Origin: Brachyhypopomus gauderio
Taxonomy: Eukaryota > Chordata > Actinopteri > Gymnotiformes > Hypopomidae
NCBI RefSeq assembly: GCF_052324685.1
Contig: NC_135211.1
Location: 20,199,324-20,263,323, forward strand
Direction of reading: 5' to 3'
DNA: 64,000 nt
The notes beneath the pieces were generated by a model that had not been told where the DNA came from, did no database searches, and worked only from the letters and a program-made list of their open reading frames with translations. Of the stretch, positions 1 through 12,239 are shown piece after piece. Both the position numbers and the translations under genes were made by a program. The stretch's first letter is position 1. Every line of letters begins with the position of its first letter.

Positions 1-232
1 GGGACCTTATATACTGGGGACCTTGTATACTTGAGACGTTTTATACTGGAGGAAATGTCATATGGGTCCTGAAAAGAGTGAGGCAAATAATCCAGAGTTA
101 GACTGAGTTGACATAAGTGAATGTGCATGTGTCTGTCTGTCTATCTGTCTCATCCTCCAACAGTGGTCTGCTAACACATTTACACATAACACATTTACTT
201 TAGACAAGTAAAATGTGTCATTATTATCTCAC

Positions 233-2602
233 CAGGTCTACATCGAAGCTGTTGGCCATGAGCTGCAGGACAGAGTGACGGGACAGACGTCCCTCCTGCA
301 GGACAGAGTGACAGGACAGACGTCCCTCCTGCAGGACAGAGTGACGGGACAGATGTTCCTCCCTCAGCTGGAGGTGGAGGATCGCGGCCGCCACACAGCT
401 GCAGGCCACGGTGGAGGGCAGGTGAGTCGAAAACGTGAACTCTGGAACACACACACGCAGTGTTCAAATCAAATCAAATTTATTTGTATAGCGCTCTTCA
501 CAACACATGTTGTCACAAAGCAGCTTTACAATCTTTACAAGATTTACAGATTAACAATCTTATGGGTCCAAGTCCCTAATGAGCAAGCCAGAGGCGACAG
601 TGGCGAGGAAAAACTCCCTCTGATGGTGGGGATTAGGAAGAACCTCCAGTGTTAATCACATTACACTGACACACACTGAAGCCTCTGTTGTAGTTAATCA
701 GACAGTGGGTAGACGGTATGTGGGGAATGAACAGTGACTGTTAACAGTGTAAAATATGAGTATTCATACAAGTGAACTCACACAAACAGCTTCTCTTTCA
801 AGAAGAGAAGTACTCAGTGCTCACAGTAGGCTGAGAAGACCCCAACACACACACATGCACACACAAATGCAACGTGTTGGTAATTTTCAGCTTCAGCTAT
901 GTACTAATGATATGTAAATGTATACTAATGATATGTGTACTAATTATATGTAAATAAAATTGAGATTATCCCCTCACACGGGTATCCCCCATAAATTAGT
1001 TACATTGCCAGTGTAGGACAGAAAGAGGTCATCCCATAGACATGCAATATATCCTTCCTATAATAGAAGTGTGCAGACTTGGTTGCATGAGCTACAGAGG
1101 AGGGGTAACCAGATCTCTCTCCACACATCCACACATCCAGTTTGACCACCATTCCTCGTTTGAGGGTTGAGTGATGTGCACATAATTTCCTGTTCGTGGT
1201 GAAGTTCCAGTATGTGTGATTCATATTTGTATATGATCACCTCAGTCACTACCTGTATGTGTCTTTATCCTGCAGATAAACGGCTGTGGGAATTGGAACA
1301 TTTGGAGTAACACCTGCATGTGTGTGCTGACGTATCTGTGAATCAGTACCTGCATGTAGTTTTGTACCTGTGGCAGTTAAGGCAACGTACGAGTGCATAT
1401 GTGTGTGTTGACGCGTGTGTGAATCAGTACCTACATGTAGTTCAGTACCTGTGGCAGCTAAGGCAATGTAGGAGTGTGTGTGCCTGCGCAGGGCTGCAAG
1501 GCTCTGAGGAATGATGGGAAGACTCAGCAGTACCAGCTCCACAAAGTCAGAGGGCAACACTGAGGCCAGGTCCCAGTCCAGCCCGCACACCACTACCATC
1601 TCCCAGTCCTGTACACACACACCATGAATTTAATGAAGTACACAGGAAGGAAACATGGGAATACACACAACACTCACAGCTCAAACAGCCGAACTGACAT
1701 GGTGAGAGCTGGAATGTACCGATGTTCACACACCAACAGAGGGAAGGTCTGGGTCCAGGGACTGGTGTGTATTTATTTCATACATTCACATCTTAAAAAT
1801 TGTTTATTTGTGGATAATTTACTGATAAATTAACTGGCTTAAAATGCACATTCAGTGATTGCCTGGTTTTCCATAAAGAGTTCCGTGCTCAAATAATGGC
1901 TGGCATCTGAAGATCAGAAGGTTTGTGGAGTTACCAGCAGCTGGGAGAGAGAGACGGCATTGTCGGTGTAGATGCAGAGCTTCTCGGCGCTCAGAGGAAC
2001 AGCTTCTCGGAGTTTGGAGGCCAGGAACATGCAGGCGGTTCCCAGAAGCTGCAGACTGGTTCTGTCGACAGGATAGCGAGCCATATACCTGTCCAGGTAG
2101 TGAACGGCCAACGGAAACACTTCCTCCTCACACCTCTGCTCCTCACACACCTGAACACAACACCGTTTGTAATATGAAACTCACATTTCATATGAATGCC
2201 CGACCTAAAACGCCAGTATGAATCATGCAGACGTTTCCGAGCAGAATGTGATCAGCTGGCCCCGGGGCTATAACGCGATCCTCCGGTAGTGTTCGCCTTC
2301 CGGGACACGACAGCCTAAAGGTTCGCGCGATGCATTTCACACCAAGTTATGACCGGTTTATATGAGGTTCTTACCTGTAACATCCAAACTGCTAAAATTC
2401 TTCGCATATACGGTTGTACATCTGTCTGAATGTTACTGAAATACGACTCTGAAACGTTAGCCTTCTCTAAACAGAAGAGATTTCGCCAAACTCGGACATC
2501 CCGGGTCAACACCGGATCGCGCGAGGCCCTAACGGGGTTGGGACTCGCGGAGCCCCCTGAGGTTGACAGCGAGTCCTCGTGTTCATGGCACATTAACTCC
2601 AT
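233..2602 (-). CDS. ccnd3: D-type cyclin, cyclin D3-like, 3' end missing
   Basis: Coding exons on the minus strand are 2602-2375, 2150-1935, 1608-1449 and 441-233; the final exon lies beyond the window start. The protein starts MELMCHE, an LxCxE retinoblastoma-binding motif typical of D cyclins. Exons 2 and 3 carry the cyclin box ([15 protein letters not shown], then [12 protein letters not shown]). Exon phases (0, 0, 1, 0) follow the D-cyclin pattern. D cyclins activate CDK4/6 in the nucleus to phosphorylate Rb in G1. The neighbouring bysl, med20 and usp49 match the human CCND3 neighbourhood, which is my main reason for ccnd3 rather than the fourth paralog ccndx; the exon 3-4 sequence is divergent, so ccndx is possible. 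Exon 4 has an in-frame 33 bp triplication and the exon 3 donor is duplicated (separate entries). Confidence 0.85.
263..361 (-). repeat. 33 bp x3 tandem repeat inside ccnd3 coding exon 4
   Basis: Three units begin at 263, 296 and 329. On the minus strand they read [10 protein letters not shown] plus C or R, keeping the frame. The exon is 209 bp; removing two units would leave 47 full codons, close to the length I recall for other D cyclins. The expansion falls in the C-terminal cyclin fold. Confidence 0.85.
465..655 (+). repeat. Interspersed fish repeat with AGCGCT...GCAGCTTTA core
   Basis: This block contains TTTATTTGTATAGCGCT, TTGTCACAAAGCAGCTTTA and GGCGACAGTGGCGAGGAAAA, the hallmarks of a very common teleost interspersed repeat. 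A second, more diverged copy lies at 7936-8150. I do not assign a family name. It sits in ccnd3 intron 3. Confidence 0.7.
1319..1480 (-). repeat. 81 bp tandem duplication spanning the ccnd3 exon 3 donor
   Basis: Two diverged copies sit about 81 bp apart (1319-1399 and 1400-1480). Each has the end of exon 3 (CTGCCACAG or its relative ACTGCCACAG) followed by GTAC. The exon-proximal donor is at 1448; the copied donor is at 1367. The stretch between the two donors is open in the reading frame (27 codons). Confidence 0.75.
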
Positions 2603-3776
2603 TTATGATCTACAGTAAAAACACCGCCAGGTCTTCTGCAGGTGTCCGCTCACACCAGCCTCAGGGAAACCGCCAAGTTGCTAGCAGCAGAACTAGCAAA
2701 GATCATTTGCAGAAACTATTTTTGAGAGCTGTCAATATTCAACACAACGTCAACGAATAAACTTGTTTCTGGCGAGTGATTACCACATGAGTAACTTTAT
2801 ATGAAGCTAAAGCAAAAATAGTTTTTTTTTTACTATTTTAACTTTTTAACATAGCGGACCGCTCTGAAATGGCGCCCAAACCTTCCAACCGGATTGTCCT
2901 AGTGACCGCACGGGACAAGCAGACAGTTAATTAAACTGTTACTTACGTTGAACCATAAACCTAATTCCTTAAACAGTTACCAGACTGTAAAAGTCTGTGA
3001 TACGCATTGAATATCTAAAGTATCAGTTTAATGTCATAAATCTCATATCTTGCAACTCAACAGGTCAAGTAGTAAAACAATAAAGATTAAAGCGGTTTGT
3101 GGGAACTATACACGTCAACAGAATAAATGACCTCATGCCACGGGCTTCTGTTAGCAAGAAATGTAACTAAAGATCACCTTTACAGTAGGCTATATAGTAA
3201 ACCTTTACTACAAAAATATTGTTGAGCCGTGGATTTAAATGGTACATTTCAGTTTTCAAGTTTTATTTATTTATGCTTGTTTTAACAACTTTTCAATAAC
3301 TGGAAGCATACAAAATACTTTTTTGTATAGGCTACATCTTCCAACCAAATAAGACACTTCTGTAATATGTATATGAACCCTGTGTCTGTTCAGTTTAAAT
3401 CTGGATGTTACAGCAGAGAGGATTTCGAGTCATTTTTATTTTGGAGGATGTGCGTGTAAGAGTTCAGATTGATCAAAAACAAGAGGACTCACCCTAGGCT
3501 AAACAAGAAGCTTCCCAACAATGTGAATTAAATGGCACACAAATTTTTTACTTTTCACTTGTACATCATGATGGCCACATTAACCGTGGGTGACAGACAC
3601 CAGTCACTTGAAGTCCTGCTCTGAGTCCTTTAGGAGAGAAATTTCCCATCACCATACTGCATTCCACACCACTTAGTGATAATAGTTTCATTTTGCTTGG
3701 TGGTTAGGGAAATTCCTACTTGTACCTCTCCTGGGTTTTGCCGGGCCAATACGAGGAAACAAAGTGTCGTTTATTT
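2603..3776. other. ccnd3-bysl spacer: ccnd3 promoter side and bysl 3' end
   Basis: No coding sequence was recognised. The part next to 2602 should be the ccnd3 5' UTR and promoter. AATAAA signals on the minus strand (complement at about 3262-3267 and 3435-3440) are candidate bysl poly(A) signals, 300-500 bp past its stop. Confidence 0.4.
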
Positions 3777-6700
3777 TCAGCCCAGCGCCATTGCTGGCGT
3801 GGCATCCTCCAGATCTCTGCTGTCCGCATTCTGAAGTTCCCGTCTGACCTCGGCTGAGATCTGTGGGTGTGTCTGAATCTTGAGGAGCTCCAACAGCGCC
3901 TCCTTCTGGTCAGACGCCAGGTCAGCCTTGTAGCGCTGCACCAGTGTGAGGAGACTCTGGTGCCAGAGCACAGGCAGGGTGCGCTTCTCGGAGCGGAAGG
4001 AAAGGAAGTGTGCGAGCAGTGCATCCAGCACGCGGAAGGGCAGCGCATATTTCTTGTCCAGCAGCAGACGCAGGAAGATGCTGTTGGCTCCAGTATACTC
4101 CATCTCTGCCAGTTTCAACATGGCAGCACTGAAGAGAAGATGATTGGCATGTCACATTCAAACAAGCAGCTTTAAACTAAAACCAAAAACAGGGAAGCTA
4201 GTGAACAACAGTCAACAAAGAATCTAGGGGTGTGTTACGATCTAGGGGTGGTGTGGTGGATAAAGAGGTGTGTGTTACCTGGAGTGTAGCAGAGGTGTGT
4301 GTTACCTGGAGTGTAGCAGAGGTGTGTGTTACCTGGAGTGCAGCACTGGGATGGAACACTTGGTGAGGATGCTCCCGATGATGATGGCCTCCCTCAGGGT
4401 GCAGGTCCCCGACTCACAGAGTGGTAGCAGGATTCCTGCAGGCACCAGCAGAGGGCTATTTTGTAACCTGATTAATCACCATCAAATAAACAACACTGCT
4501 GTTTTATTCCAGTTCCTAACTGATCAGATAGTCGAGGACTTAAAGCACTGGCTACCTGGCGCTGGATGTGTAAGAGGTAACAAAGAAGAAAAACTAAACA
4601 CAATGACATTCGTTGTTTTCATGCCATTGAACAGTACTGACTGGACTGTGGTTGAAACACCACTGCCACCTAGTGGTCTAACACTTCCTGGAAATGTCCA
4701 AATTTCCCTTCATTTGTTATGTCTGACTCAGAATGCTTTTAAGGTACTTTCTAACTTACACTGACTCATATTCCAAATATTCTTGTGAATGCAGTGGGTG
4801 CCACATGCACAGGATAATGGATAAAAACTGCTATGCAAATATGTTTCTTACAAACAATAGAAATATTGATTAGGAAAAAAAATGAACAAAAAAATAAATA
4901 AATCTTAAAGTGCATTTCTGCTGCGCTATCTAGGCTTAGGTTACGGTTAGGCTTAGGGGTTAGAGTAAGGTTTAGGCTTAGGCTTGACTCACCCTTGAAC
5001 CATGCCCCAGGCTTAAACAGGGCTTTCTTCAGGGCGCTGTAGAGGTGGAAGTTGAGCTTCTTGTACTCGGCGATGTCGTCCCTGATTCGCGGCAGCAGCA
5101 CCAGGTTGTAGAAGCGCTGGGCCATGCGCTCCTTCAGGTTGGAGGAGAAGATCCTGCACCACACGCAGCCGGAGGTTTAACGAACAAGGACACGGTGGCA
5201 GCAAAGGGACACAGTAACATTACTGCATGTCAAATCACTCATGCAACGAAAGAGACGCTACAAATCTTGGTGTTTTTAGGACGGAAAAGGTCATTGTACA
5301 TCAGGCAACTGGGTAACAATTGAACAACTGATTTCAAATTTGGAGCAAACTCCCATCAATAATACAAATGCAGTTCTTTGGAGTAATTCAATTAAAATTG
5401 TGATATCAAGTGGTACCAGATGAGGGCACTGTAGGATTTTGCTAATTGACAAATCCTTAATAAAATGTTGAAAAACCTCCAATGATACACGCATCATATA
5501 TCATATACCATTATTCAACTTTGTATATGACTTATTTGAGAGTATTAGGCTTTTAAAAGGCTTCAGCAAAAAAGAATTTGCATCAGAGATTAAAGCTGGT
5601 GTTTTAGGAGCCTTGTTTGGGAGTTTAAAATGTTCTCTTAATGCTGTGAATGTGACCCCTGCACAGTGTTGAACTGGGTCACATGACTCAGGAAGGAGTT
5701 GCCAACGAGCAGCAGCCGATTGTCAGCAAGATCAGTGCCAGCCGCTACATCACACGAACAGCAGCTCTATCCTCTCGTATCAACTCTGTGGCTGCTCTAC
5801 ACAAGGATCAGGTCAGAGTTAGGGTCGAGTCAGGGTCAGCAGGAAGAGCTGCTGTCCTTATCTGTGCCGCTCTCTCCTCACACGGCGGCTCTGCCGACGC
5901 ACCGTGTGGCCTGGAACATGGCGGCGGCGCTCCAACTCTCTGGCTCTGTGAGGTAGAGCACCTGCTCCCAGTTGGAGAGTGCTGGGATGATCTTAAAGGC
6001 TTTGGGCAGCTTTCCACTCCGATACTTGGACAGAACCTGTAACAAGACACGGGTTGTTGGTCAGCGGAGAACCTATGATTACATCATACTCTAAAATACA
6101 CTTGGTAGTATTTCTCCTATCAGGATAATTAGTGACAATAATAAGTAAGATTATGTCAATATTGGTGTGAGATGGAATAAAGTTCTCACAAGGTCCAGAT
6201 TAGTGGAAACATTAAGTGTGCTGTGAAAGGTTCTGATATTCTAATGCTCATGTCTTAGCATGGTGTAGCATGGAGATAATCAGATGTCCTAACACTCATC
6301 TTTCCAGTACTTTCCAGACGCCAGGTTTGCACGATGACTAATAATCTTGTAGTAAATTATTAGCTTGACTGAAAAAACCTTAATTTAAACTAAATTGTAA
6401 TTAAGTAATTTTACTGAGCTCAGTATGAGCCTGAGGGTGCTGCAGCTAAACGGCTGGCTAATGTTTCCAAATGACCGCACTGCTTTCAGCTCATGGTCTG
6501 AAACACAGTGGACATTCTCTGTAGGCTACAGTCCTCCTTGTTTTGACCTTTTAATGTTCAGCAAATACATAAAACCATGTTTGGCTGAGCCAGACACATA
6601 TATGACACGGGCAGTCATGGCCTGGTGGTTAGGGAACTGGTCTTGTGACCGGAGGGTTGTGGGTTCGATCCCCAGACCTGAGGCCATGACTGAGGTGCCC

Positions 6701-8563
6701 CTGAGCAAGGCCCTTAACCCTCAATTGCTCACTTGTATAAAAAAAAAATGAGATAAAAATGTAAGTCGCTCTGGATAATGTAAAAATGTAATAAATGTAA
6801 ATATTACACAAGAGGCATAAGCTACATGTAGGTCACTTACGTCGCTGAGGAAGATCCTCACAGGCACAACATTAAAAGATCTCGACTTTATTTTTCTCTA
6901 TTTGTAATTATACAGGCATGATTTAAGTTCATCAGCTGCTTGTGAATAACATGCATTTTAAAGCTTCGTCACTTGATGTTGGTCTTTAGCATCCCAATGC
7001 ACACTGGAAATAATTGTCCAGTTTTCAAGAGTTCCCTGCCAAGCAAACAGCCTCACCTTGCTGACTCCTCTGTACACTTCGATTACCCTGGGGTCAAGCT
7101 GGGGCATAGGTCGACCCGACACCTCTGACATCACTGTCCCCACTTCTGTCTGCTTCTCTGTTATCTTTTCCATGATGATGTCAGCTAAGGTGCGTCTGAA
7201 AAACACAAGAACACATACGTACACCCACACATACACACGTGAACAGATGAGTCGCACTAGCAAGTCCCATCATCCAGAAGGTCCCATCACCCAGCAGGTC
7301 ATGCACAAATGATCCGCTCAGCTCACTCTCTGGTGCCCAGTCAGCTGGCCAGACACAACAGCTTATGTGGCCTTCAGTCACCCATTTCCCGGAGAAAGAG
7401 CTTACCTCACAGGTGGGTTTTTGTTCATGAACATCTGGATCGCGTTCTCGTCTTCTGGATCCACCTCCACTTCAGCACCTCCTCCCATTTCATCCTCTCC
7501 TGGCACCCCAGAGCCCAACTCTGGCCACTCCTCATCAGACTCCCCATCCTCAGTGCTCGGACCTGTAGATGCCAGTTAGTAATTAATCAATGGTGTAAAA
7601 AAAAAAAAAGCTATTGCGTGTGGCCATGCAATAAGAGGAATGTCCAAATCTTGCTTGTTTTCTTTTTTCTAAGATTTTAGGAAACTATATTATGTATATG
7701 AAACTCCTGTTTATAAATAAATAAATAAATAGATGGTAATTTAAAATAGCAGTAATAAAGATAAAGGATCGGGCGAAGACTGGCGGATGGCACAATGGGG
7801 ACAAAATAAGAGCACAGACCCAAGGCATTTCATGTGAACATGCATCTAATTTATTGTATTCAATAAATACCTTTCCATGTTTCCCTGTTACTCTTGGAGT
7901 TGCTTCTTCATTTATTTTTGAGTCAATCATACACAAGTAAGTAAAATGTATTTGTTTAGCGCTTTTTACAGCGATTGTTGTCACAAAGCAGCTTTACGTA
8001 TGTCCGAGAGCCACCCGAGAGCAAGACAGAGGCGACAGTGGTAAGGACAACCTCACTAGATCACGAGGAGAAACCTGGAAACAGGACTCAGAGGGGAGAT
8101 CCATCCTCCTCTGGTCAGCAACGGACAGCACCACTCTCGGACTGCTAAAGTATTAAAATGTATTATAATCGTTAGTTATTATTACTATTATTATATGTAA
8201 CAAACCCAGTGTGTTAATGCCCATGTGGAGGGCTGGCACACGCGTTGGTCGGGCCCCTCTCCTAACTATCAGCTGGACTGTGCAGAACTCACCCAGCACC
8301 GTAGAAGGCCTCTTCACAACCTCCGCTGTCACGCCAAACTCGCTCTGCAGTTCCTCCTGCTGAATTCGGGCCTGTTCTAGGATTTTTCGAGACAAACGTT
8401 CGTCCACATATTCGTCTTCTTCTCTCTGCTTTTTATCTCGGGTTTTCAGGCGGCCGGGTGCCCGGACCAAGTCGCCCTGTAGAATTTGATCAGCAAGAGG
8501 CACTACGCCGCCAGCCCGGTCGCCGCCACCTCCGCTACCTTTTGACTTCTTTATTTTCGGCAT
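3777..8563 (-). CDS. bysl: Bystin, small-subunit ribosome biogenesis factor
   Basis: Seven exons on the minus strand: 8563-8293, 7562-7406, 7195-7057, 6036-5903, 5153-4993, 4435-4333 and 4128-3777. They join in frame to 438 aa, about the human length. Bystin (Enp1) acts in the nucleolus and cytoplasm in 40S pre-ribosome maturation. The N-terminus is basic and charged ([14 protein letters not shown]). The conserved bystin domain covers roughly residues 140-430, with [38 protein letters not shown] and [20 protein letters not shown]. The start is the first ATG of exon 1, which lies in a short divergent spacer shared with med20. The exon 6 donor has been tandemly copied (separate entry). Introns hold a SINE and a common fish repeat. 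Confidence 0.97.
4266..4345 (-). repeat. 27 bp x3 repeat carrying bysl exon 6 donor copies
   Basis: GTTACCTGGAGTG occurs at 4274, 4301 and 4328, so on the minus strand CACTCCAG|GTAAC is present three times. The copy at 4332/4333 is the true exon 6 end because it keeps the bystin frame. Using either later donor would read TCC AGG TAA, an immediate stop. Confidence 0.9.
6611..6802 (+). mobile_element. tRNA-derived SINE in bysl intron
   Basis: Box A-like TGGTGGTTAGGGAACTGG and box B GGGTTCGATCCC are about 35 bp apart, followed by a body, an A-run and a GTAAGTCGCTCTGGATAA tail like those of fish SINEs that borrow a LINE 3' end. A second copy in opposite orientation is near 25830-26030. Confidence 0.85.
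7936..8150 (+). repeat. Second copy of AGCGCT...GCAGCTTTA fish repeat
   Basis: It contains TTTAGCGCTTTTTACAG, TTGTCACAAAGCAGCTTTAC and GAGGCGACAGTGGTAAGGA, matching the repeat at 465-655. It lies in bysl intron 1. Confidence 0.65.
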
Positions 8564-9100
8564 TATTTCAGACTATTCTCAAATCTAACTGCGCTTAGAC
8601 CAAACACTGTTTTTGGTTTCAAAAACATAACACACGAAAACCACCAGCTACCGCTACCTACGGTGAGGCTCGGAAACACGTGTACTTGTTAAAAGCAAAT
8701 GGCTTCATCACGCTGCAGAGCGGAGCTGGTACGACTGATCTGGGTACAGGCGGACTCTCCTGCGATTCGATAGCAACGCCGACTGGCCGACTCCCACCTG
8801 ACCGTGGATCAGGTCTGCTCCATTTTGTTTACGGTCCGTTAAAACTTAACGCTCATGTCACCAGTTAAGGAAATCATGTCATGCACGGAAATCATAGTGT
8901 TAACGATTCTATGTGCATATTAAAAAATAACAATATTAAAATAAGATATTTTGACAAACCACATTTGTAGTCTTTCTTTTTTTAACATTCACTGGCGTCA
9001 CAGTTGGAATAAACCGGAAGTAGTTACGGGATACCGGAAGTAGATGTTTTATTGTGCAGCGGCATAAGAGAACTTGTTTAAATATATTCCGAGCTGTAAA
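8564..9100. promoter_or_regulatory. Divergent bysl/med20 promoter region
   Basis: The two start codons are 537 bp apart on opposite strands, so both promoters must lie here. Part of it is CpG-containing and no TATA box stands out, which suits two housekeeping genes. Confidence 0.6.
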
Positions 9101-11249
9101 ATGGGGGTTACGTGGTAAGAAATGCACAAGTTTAATATATCACGTACATATGTAGGCTTACAGTTGATTTAATTCCTCCAGGGTTTAATTTCTATGGAGT
9201 AAAGAAATATTAATTTTATGAGCTACACTGGCGACCAGTTTAGCTATCTTGGCTAGCCAGTTAAGTGAAGTAACTAAACGGCTCTAACCACGAAGCCCTT
9301 AACGGCGGGTAGATGCGCACTGACACGTTTAAGCTCTACTGTTCATGATGTTGTGATCTTACATGTCGGGTAGATGCGCTACTGACACGTTTCTGCTTTA
9401 ATGTTCATGATGTTGTGATCTGTTGATCTGTCACCAACTAACGAGTAGGTGAACCAGCAAGAGAAACACTCTGGCGTGTTAATTTTCCACGCAGCCGGTT
9501 TGCTCTAAAATTAAGCAAATACCGGATTAGTGTGCAGTTTAGCTCGTGTGTTCCTCTGCTGCAGTGTGTGCCAGGTGCCGGTGGCCGAGGGCAAGAGTGT
9601 GCAGCAGACTGTGGAGCAGCTGCATAAGAGACTGGAACAGCTTGGAGCAGTGAAGCAAGGCAGCTTCTTTGTGGACTGTGAGACCTACCACGCAACAGGC
9701 AGTGCCAGTGGTAACTAACACCCACTGTATGTGGATGTTAAATCTCTATACCCACATACTATGTGTGTATGTGAAACGTATTACAGAATATTAAATCTCT
9801 ATACCCACACACTGAAGTACGACTTCACATAACTGATGACACAATTACATTGAGAAATTGTTCGGGCAGTCCATTTCATTTTCTAATAGAGCGCCTACAC
9901 ACACTATAGATGCGTAATATAGAATGCATAGGTGCTTTATATTACGCTACAAGAAACTTATTGCCACTTTAGCCAAGTGTGTGTAGATCATTGCCACATC
10001 TGACACACTGGTGCAATTGCAAAGGCAGGATGGCAGGATGGAAAACCAGTGTGAGACTGAGACGTCTGTGCTGGACACAGGACACCACACTGAAAATCAG
10101 ACATTTAAGTCACACATTAGCTGCCAGCCTGAGTGACCGTTCAACCACGGGGTCTCTGCTTCGTCTCCACTGCCATGGGCCCATTATAAGAATGTAAACT
10201 CGCTCTTTGTGGGTCATAATTATAAATGCCTATTGTAACTTAAAACTTTATTAATAATGTGAGTCATATAAAGCTAATGGGATGAAATGCTGTGAGGTAG
10301 TCAGCCAAGAAGGGCTTTTGGATTTCTTTGGCAGAGCTGTTACAAGTGGCCATGCAGTAAGAGCAATGTCCAAATATTGCTTGTTTTGTTTTTTTTTTTT
10401 GTTGTTGTTTGATTTTAGATTTTCCCCATAATAAAGTCCAGCTTGAGATTTCTCTCTTCCTCACTGTGTGCACATGTGCATTTTTTTTACATACATTTTT
10501 TGTGTGTGTGGGTCTGTGTCAGGTCAGCCGTCTAAGCTCCTGTATGTAATGCATCATTCGGAGACACCACTGAGCTGCCTGGCTCTGTTTGAGGGCGGCC
10601 CGTTCCTCACTGCCGACGCCAACTTTGACGTTCTCATGGTGAAGCTGAAGAGCCATTTCCAGAATGCCAAAGGTCACAAGGTGGAGAGCCGCGGGGCTCG
10701 TTACCGCTACTGCGACTTCCTGGTGAAGGTTGGCACGGTGACCATGAGCTCCAGTGCCAGGGGGATTTCAGTGGAGGTGAGAGTTGCACACCCAACCAAG
10801 ATACTCCCTGTTTATGGTGTAATTCAGCACGATAATGTTGAAATGAGAATCTGTTTGCGCTTTAGCTCATGAGTAAGTGTCAGTTCATTGAATGTTTGTT
10901 AATTATAATTAAAATGGAATTTATTACAAGCTGCATTCTTTAATACTTTGGTGTGTATATGTATGTGTGTGTACGTACGTGTGTATGTATGCATGTCTGT
11001 TTTTCCATGTATTTGTGTGTGTAGGTTGAGTACTGTGCATGTGTGGTGCCCGGTGATTGCTGGAACCTCATGAAGGAGTTCATGCAGAGCTTCCTGGGGT
11101 CCAACGTGCCCGAGCTGCCTGCCGTGTTCTCCGGCAAACCCGAGGGCCTGTTTGTGCCTGCAGACTGCATGGACACCATGTGCCAGTACTTGGAGCTGTT
11201 CAGCAAGGTTCGCAAACAGCAGGTGCTCCCGGGAAGCAGTGTTCGGTGA
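9101..11249 (+). CDS. med20: Mediator complex subunit 20
   Basis: Four exons: 9101-9114, 9565-9710, 10523-10776 and 11025-11249, joining to 212 aa, the same length as I recall for human MED20. Exon 1 encodes only MGVT and part of the next codon. The body has [66 protein letters not shown] and the C-terminal [15 protein letters not shown]20 belongs to the Mediator head module, pairs with MED18 and links activators to RNA polymerase II in the nucleus. AATAAA at 11552-11557 fits as the poly(A) signal about 300 bp past the stop. The acceptors of exons 3 and 4 are TG-rich. Confidence 0.97.
9302..9425. repeat. Two-copy tandem repeat of about 61 bp in med20 intron 1
   Basis: CGGGTAGATGCGC...GACACGTTT...GTTCATGATGTTGTGATCT occurs twice head to tail. 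No function is apparent. Confidence 0.8.
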
Positions 11250-12239
11250 CAGCCAGCCATGCCTGTTTTAACATGGACTAAGCAAACATGCCTTGGATGC
11301 CAGTGTTTTTTAAGGGCATCCTAAACATGATGCATTTGCACACAATGGCATCATTATGGGTTTTAAACTATGCTGTGCAGAAACAAGTCCAAGTTGGAAA
11401 GAAACTACAAGAAAAGTGTCATGTGAAATGATTCTAATGCTGAGGCCATTCTAGGAAGCGCAGGAATGAAACCCCAGTCAGTCTGTCAGTTGCGTGACTT
11501 TAATTTGTTCCTTAACTTTTGTCTATAATGTTCTGATGAGATTTTTCACAAAATAAATGAATAAAAACTTTAAAATGGTCTGTCACTTATGTTAATTGTA
11601 CGATAATAGCCACAGTATAGTTTGCTTTACTGTTTGTGCAGATCTGGGTTATTTATTTTATTGCTGAACAAATGCAGGTGTAATTTGTAAGGACAGCATG
11701 CAGTGATGACATCTGTTTATGTACTGTTTTGAAACAAATTTTAAATTCGATTTAAAGTATTAAATCTGTAATGTCAATAAAAACATTACCATGTGAATTC
11801 TATAAATAATCTTAGAAGATCAACTACTGAATTTTTTCCTGGGAAAACTCTGATCTTTGAGCCGCCTCCACGTTTTGAGCTTGAGAATGTGACCGACGTA
11901 TCAAGAGCCAATGAGAATCGAGTCTTTGGGGAAGATTGATCACTCTCGGACCAATCAGAACGGTCGGCTCGTGGTCCTGGACGAGTTCGGTTGACCCAAA
12001 ATCTGTGACAGCTCGCGCGTGCAGATGATGGCGGTAAATAAAAGCCGAATACAAAACATAAAATGAAGAAAATATACAGGTATCGATCAAAAACGGTTTT
12101 ATGGGGTTTCTAACTGTGTTTCCCCCCAGCTCCTGACTGTTGTGGAGGAGTACACGTTGAGCTCTGAAGTTTGTGTTTGGGCGATCTGCGCCTTGTAGCG
12201 GGTCTCTGACTTTAATCCAGCTTGACCCGCTGTTTTTGT
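11250..12239. other. med20 3' UTR and spacer before usp49
   Basis: The med20 3' UTR probably ends after the AATAAA at 11552. The remainder is AT-rich with a GC rise after about 11860. No gene was recognised. Confidence 0.4.
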
